Of a DNA stretch of 64,000 bases, positions 7,978-16,493 are shown one piece after another (the stretch's first letter is position 1; every line of letters begins with the position of its first letter). Both the position numbers and the translations under genes were made by a program. The stretch spans positions 1-64,000 of the forward strand of contig DASRMP010000013.1 in the NCBI GenBank assembly GCA_035647855.1. The letters run 5' to 3'. The notes beneath the pieces were generated by a model. It was not told the origin of the DNA, searched no databases, and saw nothing but the letters and a program-made list of their open reading frames with translations. Source of the DNA: JAAZBW01 sp035647855 (lineage in GTDB: Bacteria > Actinomycetota > Actinomycetes > Actinomycetales > Actinomycetaceae).

Positions 7978-10802
7978 CGCCAGAAGTGCCCCGAATCGAA
8001 AACCAAGGACCGGACGCGGCGCCCGCGCCCATGCCGCCCGCATCTGCACCCGGCTCGCGCGCGAGGTGGCACCGGGTCACGGGCGCCGTCGTCCTCCTAT
8101 GGCTGCTGGCGGGGGTGCTCGCCGCCATATTCCACCGCGACCTGCCCGCGCCGGCGTGGCTCATGGTGCACGTGACACTCCTCGGCGCCGTCTCGAATGC
8201 CCTCCTGATCTGGACGCAGCACTTCACGCGGGCGATCGCGCGCACGCGGGTCGTGGCCGGGCGGCGGGAGGAGGCCGTCCGGCTCGTTGCCTTCAACGTT
8301 GCGGTGCTCGTCGTGATCGCCGGGATCATCAGCGGACGCAACCCTGTCACGCTCGCCGGCGCCATCGGCGTCGCCGGGGTGGCGGCGGCCCATGCGTGGT
8401 CGATCGCGACCACGGTCCGCGGCGCCCTTCCCGGGCGAATCCGCGCGCCCGCGCGCTACTACGCCGCCGCCGCGATCCTGCTCGTGCCCGGCGCAGTACT
8501 TGGCTGGTCCGTGGTGGACGGTATCGGCGGGCCTGGTATCCGGGAGGCCCTCCTCTCGGCGCATACGGCCGTCAACGTCCTCGGCTGGGTCGGGCTCCCG
8601 ATTCTTGGCACGCTTGTCACTCTCTGGCCGACCGTCATACACACCCGAATGTCCGAGTCCGCCGAGTCGCGCGCCCGGCAGATGCTGCCACTCCTGGTCG
8701 CGGCGATCCTTGTCATCGCGCTCGCCGGCTTCGCCGGAGAGGCGTTCGATGGGTCACTCGGCCCGCTGCTCGCGCGTGCCTTCACCGCGCTCGGACTGCT
8801 CGGTTACGTGGCCGCCGCCGCTGCTGTCCTGCAGCCCGCGGCTGCCGTCACCGTTCGCGAGAAGATCGGCGACTTCCCCTCGCTGTCCCTCGCCGCCGGG
8901 ACCGCGTGGCTGCTCGGCACCCTGACGTTCGCCGCCGGCTGGATCGCCATCGGCGGGCACTCCTTCTCCGACGCCGTCGGCAGGCTCGTAATCCCGCTGG
9001 TGGGCGGCGGGATCCTGCAGATCCTGCTCGGCGCCCTCGGCTACCTCCTGCCGGTCATGGCGGGCGGTGGCCCGAGCGTGCTCCGCGGCCGTATCGCGCG
9101 CGTCAACCGAGGCGCGCTCTGGCGTGTGGTCGCGGTCAACAGCGCCCTCCTCTTCTACGTTCTCCCGGCCCCGAGTCTCGTCCTCGTCACGACGACGCTC
9201 ACCGCCCTCGCCGTCGCCGCCATCAGCGCCGCCCGGATCGCCCATGCCACGTTCGGCACTCCCGCGCCATCGACGCCGAATGCCACATCCCCGCAGCCCG
9301 CTCAGACAGCCGTGCCTGCCGCCGCCGCCCCGCGGCCTGCCGCTGTCAGCCGCGACGAAGCCCCGACGCTCGGCACCCGCTCCGGGGGCCTGGTCGTGGG
9401 AATCGCCGTCGCGGCGCTTGCCGTCGTCGGAGGCGTGGCGCTCGATCCCGCAGCGGCAGGCGTCGTCGGTCCGCTCGGCGGGTCCCGGACCGTTCTCGCA
9501 GGCGGGGTGAACTCGCGGACCGCCGCGCCCACCGGTGAGATCACGCGCGTCGAGGTGCAGGTGGAGGGCATGCGGTTCGTGCCTGCCTCGGTCGAGGTAC
9601 CGGCCGGGAACCTGCTCGAGATCACGCTCGCAAACACCGGCGACGACGTCCATGACCTCGTCCTCGCCGACGGCTCCACCACCGGCCGGCTCTCACCCGG
9701 CGAGACCGGAGTGCTGGAGACCGGTCCGATCACCGGCGACATCGATGGCTGGTGCTCGGTCGCGGGGCATCGCCAGATGGGGATGGTATTCGCTGTTACG
9801 GTCATGGGCGGCGACGGCGTGGCAGACGCGACGGCGGGGACGTCGTCGCCCGGCCAACCGCACGACCACACGAGCGGCGACACGATGGGGTCCGGTGCCG
9901 GCAGCGCCGCAGTCCCTGACCTGCAGGGAATCCCGGGCAGCGGCTGGGAGCCACGCGATCCGGTGCTGCCGCCTCTCACGGAGACTACTGAGCACCACGT
10001 CACCCTCGAGGTGACGGAGCAGGTGGTGGAGGTGGCGCCGGGAGTGGCGCAATCGCGGTGGACGTTCGGCGGGAGTGCGCCCGGGCCGGTGTTGCGGGGC
10101 AGGATCGGCGATTCGTTCGTGATCACGCTCGTCAACGAGGGCACGATCGGCCACTCGATCGACTTCCACGCGGGCGCACTCGCGCCAGACCAGCCGATGC
10201 GGACCATCCAGCCGGGCGAGACACTCGTGTACCGGTTCACCGCCACGCGCGCGGGAATCTGGATGTACCACTGCTCGACCATGCCGATGTCGATGCACAT
10301 TGCGCAGGGGATGTACGGCGCCGTCGTGATCGAGCCCGATGGCCTGCCGGACGTGGATCACGAGTTCATCCTGGTGCAGGGGGAATCGTACCTCGGGCCG
10401 GAGGGCGGGGAGTCGGACGCGGCGCGGATCGCCTCGGGCGACCACGACCTCGTGCACTTCAACGGCTACCCGTTCCAGTACGAGCACGCGCCGCTCGAGG
10501 TGGGCGTGGGGGAGCGCGTCCGGATCTGGGTGCTGGACGCGGGCCCGAATGTCGCATCGAGTTTCCACGTGGTGGGCGGCCAGTTCGACACCGTCTGGAT
10601 GGAGGGTGATTACCGGCTGCGGCCCGGCGGCGCGGAGGACGGCATCGGCGCGGGCGGCGGCGCCCAGGCACTGGGATTGCTGCCGGCGCAGGGCGGCTTC
10701 GTGGAACTCGAGCTCCCGGAGGCGGGCAACTATCCGTTCGTCTCCCACATCATGTCCGACGCCGAGAAGGGCGCCCACGGGATCCTGCGGGCCGTCGATT
10801 AG
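7974..10802 (+). CDS. nirK: Membrane-anchored copper nitrite reductase, three-part fusion (NirK)
   Basis: A 942-residue protein, against about 350 for a classical NirK. Residues about 35-435 are polytopic membrane, another helix lies near 485-500, a free cupredoxin domain spans about 520-612 (ligand cluster in WCSVAGHRQMGM), and residues 650-942 are a two-domain NirK. All expected NirK copper ligands are visible: HSIDFH (type 1 His, catalytic Asp, type 2 His), YHCSTMPMSMH with GMYG, the catalytic His in FHVVGG, and the type 2 His in VSHIMSDAEKGAHG. It reduces nitrite to NO on the outer face of the membrane; the cupredoxin could deliver electrons internally. The ATG overlaps the previous stop (ATGA). 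Confidence 0.9.
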   Translation: MTPEVPRIENQGPDAAPAPMPPASAPGSRARWHRVTGAVVLLWLLAGVLAAIFHRDLPAPAWLMVHVTLLGAVSNALLIWTQHFTRAIARTRVVAGRREEAVRLVAFNVAVLVVIAGIISGRNPVTLAGAIGVAGVAAAHAWSIATTVRGALPGRIRAPARYYAAAAILLVPGAVLGWSVVDGIGGPGIREALLSAHTAVNVLGWVGLPILGTLVTLWPTVIHTRMSESAESRARQMLPLLVAAILVIALAGFAGEAFDGSLGPLLARAFTALGLLGYVAAAAAVLQPAAAVTVREKIGDFPSLSLAAGTAWLLGTLTFAAGWIAIGGHSFSDAVGRLVIPLVGGGILQILLGALGYLLPVMAGGGPSVLRGRIARVNRGALWRVVAVNSALLFYVLPAPSLVLVTTTLTALAVAAISAARIAHATFGTPAPSTPNATSPQPAQTAVPAAAAPRPAAVSRDEAPTLGTRSGGLVVGIAVAALAVVGGVALDPAAAGVVGPLGGSRTVLAGGVNSRTAAPTGEITRVEVQVEGMRFVPASVEVPAGNLLEITLANTGDDVHDLVLADGSTTGRLSPGETGVLETGPITGDIDGWCSVAGHRQMGMVFAVTVMGGDGVADATAGTSSPGQPHDHTSGDTMGSGAGSAAVPDLQGIPGSGWEPRDPVLPPLTETTEHHVTLEVTEQVVEVAPGVAQSRWTFGGSAPGPVLRGRIGDSFVITLVNEGTIGHSIDFHAGALAPDQPMRTIQPGETLVYRFTATRAGIWMYHCSTMPMSMHIAQGMYGAVVIEPDGLPDVDHEFILVQGESYLGPEGGESDAARIASGDHDLVHFNGYPFQYEHAPLEVGVGERVRIWVLDAGPNVASSFHVVGGQFDTVWMEGDYRLRPGGAEDGIGAGGGAQALGLLPAQGGFVELELPEAGNYPFVSHIMSDAEKGAHGILRAVD

Positions 10803-10876
10803 GGGCGGGGGCGGGGGCAGCCGCGCGCTGCCGGTGATCTCGAGGTTGACCGCGTGGAAGCACTCGTGGGCCAGTC

Positions 10877-12031
10877 TCAAGAGACGCCGAGCCGGCCTGA
10901 CAGGACGAGGACAGCGGCGCCTGCAAGAGGCCCGTCCTCGCCGAGGCCCGTCATCCGCATGCGCAGATCACGGCTGATGAAGGGGAGAGTGCGTTCCCGG
11001 ATGGTTTCGAGCGCGTTCTCTCGGAGGGTGCCGCCGAGCAGTTCGTCGGGGCCGCAGAGTACTATCTCGGTGAGGTTGAGCGCGCTTACAACCGGCGCCA
11101 GGACGATGCCGAGGCGGTGGCCGACCGCCGCCAGAGCGGCGTCTGCAGCGTCGGGAGGGACTCCGTGTGTTCGCTCACGGAGCGACGGGACGGACAGGAT
11201 CGTCTCCAGGCAGCCGTAGCGGCCGCAGGCACAGATGCATGGAGGGCCGAGGGGACTACCTGGGCCGGCGTCGCGTTCGTCGAGGGTCATGACGTGGCCG
11301 ATCTCGCCGACGGCGTGCCGCTGTCCGAGCAGGAGGGCGCCGTCGAGAATGATACCGGCGCCCACGCCGCGGCCGATGGTGAGTGCGAGGAGTCCGGAAC
11401 CGGTGGCGCCTCCGAACGTGAACTCGCCGAGGGCGGAGACGTTGGCGTCGTTCGCGACCTGTGTCGGGACTCCGAGGGTCTCGGTGAGGATGGTCGCGAG
11501 GGGGAGGTCGAACCAGCCGCGATTGTCCGCCTGAATGATCGTGCCCGAGTCGTCGATCACGCCGGGGGAGCTGATGCCGACGCCGAGGATCGGGTACGCG
11601 GCGAGGGCGATGAGTTCGCGGCAGAATTCCGCGAGCGCGGCGATGCCGGCTTCGCCCGTGGGCGCCTGCGTCGAGCGGCGGCGTTTCAGGATGGATCCGT
11701 TGAGATCGAGCAGGGCACCGTGCATGTTGCCGTCGTCGAGAAGGTCGACGGCGACCATCTGGTAGGAATCCGTCCGCAGGCCGACAAGGGTGGCGGGTTT
11801 GCCGCCCTTGATCGAAGGCGGCCGTTGCCCGAGTTCCTCGACAAGGCGCTCATCGATGAGGTCCTTGATCAGGTCAGAGACGGTGACACGTGTGAGACCG
11901 GTCTCTTCCGCGAGATCGGACCGTGATGATGACCCTGCGTGGAAGAGGCGCTGCAGCACCATGGCGCGATTGTGGGCGCGGCCGTGCGCCGGCAACGCCT
12001 TACCTGTTGCCCTGAGGAGACCTTGGCGCAT
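10877..12031 (-). CDS. ROK-family transcriptional regulator
   Basis: A 384-residue ROK (NagC/XylR-type) regulator. An N-terminal winged HTH (SRSDLAEETGLTRVTVSDLI, about residues 36-55) precedes a sugar-kinase-like domain. The ROK zinc motif CICACGRYGCLE is present near residue 267, as is GEIGH. Such proteins repress sugar-use genes and respond to a sugar or sugar phosphate. No carbohydrate gene adjoins it, so its target is unknown. A palindrome just upstream probably mediates self-repression. It converges on nirK, 74 bases away. Confidence 0.88.
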   Translation of the reverse strand: MRQGLLRATGKALPAHGRAHNRAMVLQRLFHAGSSSRSDLAEETGLTRVTVSDLIKDLIDERLVEELGQRPPSIKGGKPATLVGLRTDSYQMVAVDLLDDGNMHGALLDLNGSILKRRRSTQAPTGEAGIAALAEFCRELIALAAYPILGVGISSPGVIDDSGTIIQADNRGWFDLPLATILTETLGVPTQVANDANVSALGEFTFGGATGSGLLALTIGRGVGAGIILDGALLLGQRHAVGEIGHVMTLDERDAGPGSPLGPPCICACGRYGCLETILSVPSLRERTHGVPPDAADAALAAVGHRLGIVLAPVVSALNLTEIVLCGPDELLGGTLRENALETIRERTLPFISRDLRMRMTGLGEDGPLAGAAVLVLSGRLGVS

Positions 12032-12035
12032 GCCA

Positions 12036-12054
12036 GTTAGGAAACTCTCCTAAC
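12036..12054. promoter_or_regulatory. Probable ROK operator
   Basis: GTTAGGA and TCCTAAC form a perfect inverted repeat with five bases between, ending four bases before the start codon of the ROK regulator. It resembles the TTAGGAAA-type palindromes bound by several actinobacterial ROK proteins, so autoregulation is likely. Confidence 0.6.
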
Positions 12055-12194
12055 GAACCGGCGTCAAGGTGACTTGCGAGATCGTGACCTCACTTTGATG
12101 TGGTCCGTGGAACGGCGGATCGGGCACGCGCCCGGGCTCGTTAGACTTCGCGATGCCGGGCTCTCGCGTCCGGTGTCCGGACCAGGAGGAAGCC

Positions 12195-12587
12195 TTGCAA
12201 GCCCAATTCACCCTCGACTTCGCCAAGGGCGACGGCCTGATCACGTGTGTCACGGTCGACGCGACCGACGGCGAGGTGCTCATGGTGGCGTACATGAATT
12301 CCGAGGCGTTCGACCTCACGCTCGAAACCGGCAAGGTCCATTACTGGTCCCGCTCGCGCAACAAGCTGTGGAAGAAGGGCGAATCATCCGGCAACATGCA
12401 GGACCTCGTCGAGATGCGCGTGGACTGCGACACCGACGCCGTCGTGCTGCGCGTCCAGCAGTCCGGTCCCGCCTGCCACGAGGGGTACAAGAGCTGCTTC
12501 TTCAGGACGGTCGATGCCGGCGGCGCGCTTGTGGTCGACGCCGAGCAACTCATGACGCCCGAGGAAATGTACGGAGGAAGCAAATGA
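12195..12587 (+). CDS. hisI: Phosphoribosyl-AMP cyclohydrolase
   Basis: HisI opens the adenine ring of phosphoribosyl-AMP, the third step of histidine synthesis, in the cytoplasm. The 130-residue frame has the family hallmarks: VAYMNSEAF, YWSRSRNKLWKKGESSG, the metal-binding DCDTD, and CHEGYKSCFF with zinc-binding cysteines. I choose the TTG at 12195 because AGGAGGA lies five bases upstream; a longer in-frame start (ATG 12153), five bases after TAGACT, would add 14 residues and could be a leaderless alternative. It overlaps hisG as ATGA. No hisE (phosphoribosyl-ATP pyrophosphatase) domain is fused to it or lies beside it. Confidence 0.92.
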   Translation: MQAQFTLDFAKGDGLITCVTVDATDGEVLMVAYMNSEAFDLTLETGKVHYWSRSRNKLWKKGESSGNMQDLVEMRVDCDTDAVVLRVQQSGPACHEGYKSCFFRTVDAGGALVVDAEQLMTPEEMYGGSK

Positions 12588-13471
12588 CCGCGGCGGCTCA
12601 GGAGAAGAAGGTCCTGACGATCGGGCTCCCCAAGGGCAGCCTGCAGGACGCAACGGTGGCGCTGTTCGCCAAGGCCGGCTTCCACATCTCGATCAGCAGC
12701 CGCGGATACTTCCCGGCGATCGACGACGACGAGATCGAGTGCATGCTCATCCGGCCGCAGGAGGCCTCGCGGTACGTCGAGAAGGGGCTGCTCGATCTGG
12801 CCGTCACCGGGTTCGACTGGATGCTCGGGCGCGATGTGATCGAGGTGGCCGAACTGGAGTACTCCAAGCAGTTGCGGCGCCCGGTGCGGTGGGTGATCGC
12901 CGTGCCGATGGATTCGCCTATCCGGACCCTTGAGGACCTGCGCGGAAAGCGGATCGCCACCGAGGCGGTCGAGCTGACCGAGAAGTTCCTCCGCGGGGAG
13001 GGCATCGAGGCGGAGGTCGAGTTCAGCTGGGGCGCTACTGAGGTGAAGGCGCCCTACCTGGCGGACGCGATCGTGGACGTCACCGAGACAGGTTCCAGTC
13101 TCAAGGCCAACAACCTGCGGATCGTGCACGAAATCCTCTCGTCCACCACCCGGCTCATCGCGAGCCGCGCGGCGATGGCCGATGATTTCAAGCGCGCCAA
13201 GATCGGCGACGTTGCGATGCTGCTGCAGGCGGCGCTTGAGGCGCAGGGCAAGTCGATGCTCGTCCTGAACGTCCACGCAGACAACCTGATCGCCGTCGAG
13301 GACCTGCTGCCGGCGCTCAAGTCGCCGACCGTCTCGCAGCTGAAGGTGCCCGATTGGTTCGCGGTGAGCACGATCGTCAACGCGAAAGACGTGCGCTACC
13401 TGATCCCGCGCCTGAAGGATGCCGGCGCCGAGGACATCCTCGAGCTGCCGCTGGCGAAGGTTGTCGAGTAG
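12584..13471 (+). CDS. hisG: ATP phosphoribosyltransferase, long form
   Basis: HisG joins ATP and PRPP, the first and feedback-controlled step of histidine synthesis. At 295 residues it is the long form with a C-terminal PII-like regulatory domain (about 215-295), so it should not need HisZ. Recognisable parts are the opening IGLPKGSLQDATV, DLAVTGFDW, and the PRPP-binding IVDVTETGSSLKANNL. The start at 12584 overlaps the hisI stop (ATGA) and has GGAGG upstream. In many actinobacteria hisE precedes hisG; here hisI takes that place. Confidence 0.95.
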   Translation: MTAAAQEKKVLTIGLPKGSLQDATVALFAKAGFHISISSRGYFPAIDDDEIECMLIRPQEASRYVEKGLLDLAVTGFDWMLGRDVIEVAELEYSKQLRRPVRWVIAVPMDSPIRTLEDLRGKRIATEAVELTEKFLRGEGIEAEVEFSWGATEVKAPYLADAIVDVTETGSSLKANNLRIVHEILSSTTRLIASRAAMADDFKRAKIGDVAMLLQAALEAQGKSMLVLNVHADNLIAVEDLLPALKSPTVSQLKVPDWFAVSTIVNAKDVRYLIPRLKDAGAEDILELPLAKVVE

Positions 13472-13483
13472 CCGGCGGAGCAG

Positions 13484-14086
13484 CTAGAAGATCCCGGATT
13501 CCCCGCGCACGTCGATCACGCCGATAGCGCACATCGACGCGCAGATGTTCACCGGTCCGACCATGGTGAAGCCCCGAGTGCGCAGGTCCTTGGCGAGGGC
13601 CGCAGACTCGGGGATCTGCGCGGGGACGTCCACGCGACCCGGCTCGAGGATTGGCTCGCTCGGCACGTGGGCCCAGAAGAGGCCGGCCAGTCCGCCGTCG
13701 ACGTCGTCGGCCTCGCGGAGCGCGAGAGTCGCTTGGGCGTTCTGGATGGTGGCCTCGATCTTCCGGCGGTTGCGGATGATGCGCTCGTCGTCGAGAAGCC
13801 GCTCGACGTCGAGGGGGCCGTACGTGGCGACCACCTCTGGGTCGAAGTCGTCGAAGGCCTCGCGGAACGCGGGGCGTTTCCGGAGGATCGTGGCCCAGCT
13901 CAGGCCTGACTGGAAAACCTCGAGCGAGAGCCGTTCGAAGACGCCCTTCTCGTCGTGGATCTTTCTGCCCCACTCGTTGTCGAAGTAGTCGCGGAGCATC
14001 TCATCGCCGGCGGCCCAGGCCGGCCGCAATTTGCCGTCGTCGCCCTCGATCAGCTTGAAGACATCGTCTTCGGTGCCGCGTGCCAT
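13484..14086 (-). CDS. tag: DNA-3-methyladenine glycosylase I
   Basis: A 200-residue base-excision repair enzyme that removes 3-methyladenine. It carries the Tag-family signatures WGRKIHDEKGVFERLSLEVFQ and GLSWATILRKR, the FD-rich segment after it, and a closing half with RGFTMVGPVN. The start is the ATG at 14086 with GGGAGG upstream; an earlier in-frame ATG at 14149 lacks a site. The usual C-terminal histidine/cysteine zinc pocket of Tag is only partly visible (CASMCAIG). It converges on hisG with 12 bases between the stop codons. Confidence 0.9.
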   Translation of the reverse strand: MARGTEDDVFKLIEGDDGKLRPAWAAGDEMLRDYFDNEWGRKIHDEKGVFERLSLEVFQSGLSWATILRKRPAFREAFDDFDPEVVATYGPLDVERLLDDERIIRNRRKIEATIQNAQATLALREADDVDGGLAGLFWAHVPSEPILEPGRVDVPAQIPESAALAKDLRTRGFTMVGPVNICASMCAIGVIDVRGESGIF

Positions 14087-14220
14087 TTGCGCCTCCCGGT
14101 GCTTGTTTCCCAACTCGTGTGTGCAGGCTATGCCGTTCGCCGCGACCAATGCAGGTGGGGTGCGAAACCCGTGGAGTCACGTGCGCTTGGCCAACGGGTG
14201 TCGCCGATCAAGGTTTCGGC

Positions 14221-14264
14221 GCGGTGGGCGCGGTGGGCGCGGTGAGCGCGGTGGGCGCGGTGGT
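14221..14264. repeat. 9-bp tandem repeat, five units
   Basis: The unit GCGGTGGGC is repeated four times (one with an A change) followed by a partial fifth. It is non-coding and could vary in copy number between strains. Confidence 0.75.
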
Positions 14265-14350
14265 CCGCCGCATCGCGGGAACTCGCCGACGCCTGGGCCG
14301 TGCTCGGCCGGCCTGGATCCTCGGGTTTCGGGCAGGGTCGGTAAGAGCGC

Positions 14351-14388
14351 GAGCTGAAGGTTAGGGTTCGAACGCTAACCTTCAGCTC
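14351..14388. repeat. 38-bp palindrome, copy 1
   Basis: GAGCTGAAGGTTAG (14351-14364) and CTAACCTTCAGCTC (14375-14388) are exact complements; the ten bases between them contain the palindrome GTTCGAAC, so the whole element is nearly symmetrical. A second copy lies at 24466-24503. Both are in upstream gaps and lack a T-run, which argues against a simple terminator. An operator or small mobile palindrome is more likely. Confidence 0.8.
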
Positions 14389-14478
14389 GGGACCTTGCAT
14401 TCGCCTCTTCGCAGGCTTGGTATGTGAGACTCTGAGCCGAATGTAAGGCTTCGAGCAGGGACTTGGGAGATTTGCGGA

Positions 14479-15567
14479 ATGACATCGATAGGTGATCTCC
14501 TCGTCGTCGACGGCCACAACGATCTGGCCTATGCTCTGCGGGAGTTGCACGGCGGAGAAGTGGATGGCTTCGCGACCGGTCTCCCGGATCTGTGCACCGA
14601 CCTGCCGCGGCTGCGCGCCGGCCAGGTGGGCGCGCAGTTCTGGGCCGTGTTCATGTCCGCGGAGATGACGGAGGCGGAGGCGACCGTCGCCGCACTGCGG
14701 CAACTCGATTTGGTGCGCCGCCTCGTGGAGCGATACCCGGCGGATCTCGCGTGGTGCACCACGGCGGACCAGGCGGAGACGGCGCGCGCGGAGGGGAAGA
14801 TCGCGTCGTTCGCGGGGCTCGAGTCCGGGCATGCGATCTCCTCGGACCTGGGCGTGCTGCGTCAACTCGCGGCGCTCGGCATCCGGTACATGACGCTCAC
14901 CCACGTGCGGAACACTCCGTGGGCGGAGTCCGCCAACGAGCGCGCCGTCACGCCGGGGCTGACCGAGTTCGGCCGGGAGGTCGTGGCCGAGATGAACCGG
15001 ATCGGCGTGATCGTGGACATCGCCCATGTCTCACCCGCCACGATGCACGACGTTCTCGCCACGAGCACGCGCCCGGTCATCACCTCGCACTCCTCGTGCC
15101 ACGCGCTGTGCCCCAACCCGCGCAACATTCCCGACTCCGTTCTTGCCGGCATCGCCGCTTCCGGCGGTCTCGCCATGATCACGTTCGTCCCGGCGTTCAT
15201 CTCGGCCGACTACTGGGAGTGGCAGAGCGAACTGGAGCTCACGCTCGGTGACGAGCTGGCCGGGCTGGGCGAGGCGGAACAGCGGGTGCTGCTGCGGGCC
15301 GCTGCTGCGGCTGCGCCGCCCCCGGCGGTGACGATCTCGCAGGTCGCGGACCACGTCGACCATGCGCGAGACGTGGCGGGTGCGGCGCATGTGGGCCTCG
15401 GCGGTGACTTCGACGGGACCCTGTTCTTCCCCGAAGGCCTCGATGACGTGTCCACTTACCCGCGCCTCTTGGAGGAACTGGCCGCGCGCGGGTGGTCGCA
15501 CGTGGAGCTCCAGGCCCTGACCTGGGACAACGCGATGCGCGTGCTGCGGGACACGGAGGTGGCTTAG
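14479..15567 (+). CDS. Membrane dipeptidase (peptidase M19)
   Basis: A 362-residue zinc dipeptidase of the renal-dipeptidase family, which hydrolyses a range of dipeptides including those with D-residues. The metal-binding DGHNDL is at the N-terminus; GLESGHAI, LTHVRNTPWA, VDIAHVS and ITSHSSCHAL follow in the expected order, and VGLGGDFDG near the end completes the site. No signal peptide or anchor is visible, so it is probably cytoplasmic as in most bacteria. The start codon at 14479 has GGGAG about ten bases upstream. It stands alone. Confidence 0.92.
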   Translation: MTSIGDLLVVDGHNDLAYALRELHGGEVDGFATGLPDLCTDLPRLRAGQVGAQFWAVFMSAEMTEAEATVAALRQLDLVRRLVERYPADLAWCTTADQAETARAEGKIASFAGLESGHAISSDLGVLRQLAALGIRYMTLTHVRNTPWAESANERAVTPGLTEFGREVVAEMNRIGVIVDIAHVSPATMHDVLATSTRPVITSHSSCHALCPNPRNIPDSVLAGIAASGGLAMITFVPAFISADYWEWQSELELTLGDELAGLGEAEQRVLLRAAAAAAPPPAVTISQVADHVDHARDVAGAAHVGLGGDFDGTLFFPEGLDDVSTYPRLLEELAARGWSHVELQALTWDNAMRVLRDTEVA

Positions 15568-15708
15568 CCTCTCCGCAGGCCACAGGCCACAGGCAACCGC
15601 GCCACGGACCGCGCCGGACGGTTATACACAGGACTGCTGCCGAGCGGCCATCCACAGGTGAGCGGTACCTGCGAGCAGGCGGGGCGCTGCCGGTGGGAGG
15701 GTCCTCCC

Positions 15709-16308
15709 ATGACAAACAACTTCCTTCGCAAACTGGCAGACATGCTTCCCTTCGATCCCACGGAGGGGCCCACGAGCATCACCGCCCAGGACGGGACCGA
15801 GTGGGTCCAGGTTGTGGTGAGCTATCGCTGCCCCTCGCTCGTGCTGGCCGAGGCGATGTGGGCCAATCCGGTCGCCGTCGAGGACGACGGGTTCGGTGTC
15901 TACATGCTCCGAATGGCGGCTCCTGCCGCCGGCTTGCAGAACGGAGATCTCGTGGAGGCCAGTCCTGACTGCGACTCGCACTTGCGAATGACCGGAATCA
16001 TGGCGCTTTCCGGTACGCATATCACCGGCGTCAGAATCCCAGATGGTACGTCCGAGGATGCCATCGAGCAGGTGACCGAGCGTTGGCGCGCCGGTGGCGC
16101 CCTGGCGACGGTGGGGGACGACGGCATGCTTGTGACGGCATGGCCAGAGGACGTCCCGCCAGACGAAGTTCTCCGCCTCCTCGACGACAGCAGCCCCGAT
16201 GACTGGGAATTCGAACCCATCTTGACGACGACTGACCGTGCCCTGCAGATGATCAACAACGTGGACTTCAACCCTGATCTCGGCGTTCCGCTGCGGGAAG
16301 TGGCCTGA
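15709..16308 (+). CDS. DUF4265-like protein
   Basis: A 199-residue cytoplasmic protein of unknown function. The pattern of a beta-rich middle (EAMWANPVAVEDDGFGVYML, then GLQNGDLVEAS) resembles DUF4265, but I hold that only moderately. The start is the ATG at 15709; the sequence before it, GGGAGG-GT-CCTCCC, holds the ribosome binding site inside a tight hairpin, which may damp translation. The last 45 codons reappear, diverged, immediately downstream (16331-16465). Such genes often accompany defence or toxin-type loci; here the neighbour is a primase-helicase fusion. Confidence 0.65.
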   Translation: MTNNFLRKLADMLPFDPTEGPTSITAQDGTEWVQVVVSYRCPSLVLAEAMWANPVAVEDDGFGVYMLRMAAPAAGLQNGDLVEASPDCDSHLRMTGIMALSGTHITGVRIPDGTSEDAIEQVTERWRAGGALATVGDDGMLVTAWPEDVPPDEVLRLLDDSSPDDWEFEPILTTTDRALQMINNVDFNPDLGVPLREVA

Positions 16309-16330
16309 GTTCCTCTCGTGGTACCTGCTC

Positions 16331-16465
16331 GTGAGCAATAGCCCCGCCGACTGGGAATTCGGACGGATCCCGACGACGACGGACCGCGCCCTGCACATCA
16401 TCAATCACGTGGACTTCGGCACGGATCTCCACGTCCCGCTGCGGCGCGTTAAGTGGGGCCTCTGA
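16331..16465 (+). pseudogene. Duplicated, diverged 3' fragment of the DUF4265-like gene
   Basis: An open frame of 44 codons starting at GTG encodes SNSPADWEFGRIPTTTDRAL followed by a stretch matching the end of the upstream protein (SSPDDWEFEPILTTTDRAL, then NNVDF). About two thirds of residues are kept. It looks like a tandem duplication of the 3' end, or the remnant of a second full gene, since it lacks the first 150 codons. It has no clear ribosome binding site. It ends just before the promoter of the helicase gene. Confidence 0.7.
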
Positions 16466-16481
16466 CTCGTCTGGCGCTTTC

Positions 16482-16493
16482 TATGATGGCTTC
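16482..16493 (+). promoter_or_regulatory. -10 element for a leaderless primase-helicase mRNA
   Basis: TATGAT matches the -10 consensus at five of six positions and ends six bases before the ATG, with no Shine-Dalgarno sequence, so transcription should start at or next to the start codon. Confidence 0.6.

Larger units (their letters stand above)
14087..14478. other. Divergent intergenic region with short repeats
   Basis: This gap lies between tag and the dipeptidase gene. It contains a 9-bp tandem repeat (14221-14264) and a 38-bp palindrome (14351-14388), each listed separately. No protein-coding gene is convincing here. Confidence 0.6.

Noticed and set aside
7838..9538. Long arginine-rich open frame overlapping the NirK fusion
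   Set aside because: It is a frame shadow of a clearly conserved gene, with arginine/alanine-rich, low-information sequence.
15622..15630. TTATACACA, a perfect DnaA-box match
   Set aside because: It is a single site with no cluster of boxes, no AT-rich unwinding region and no dnaA or dnaN nearby.
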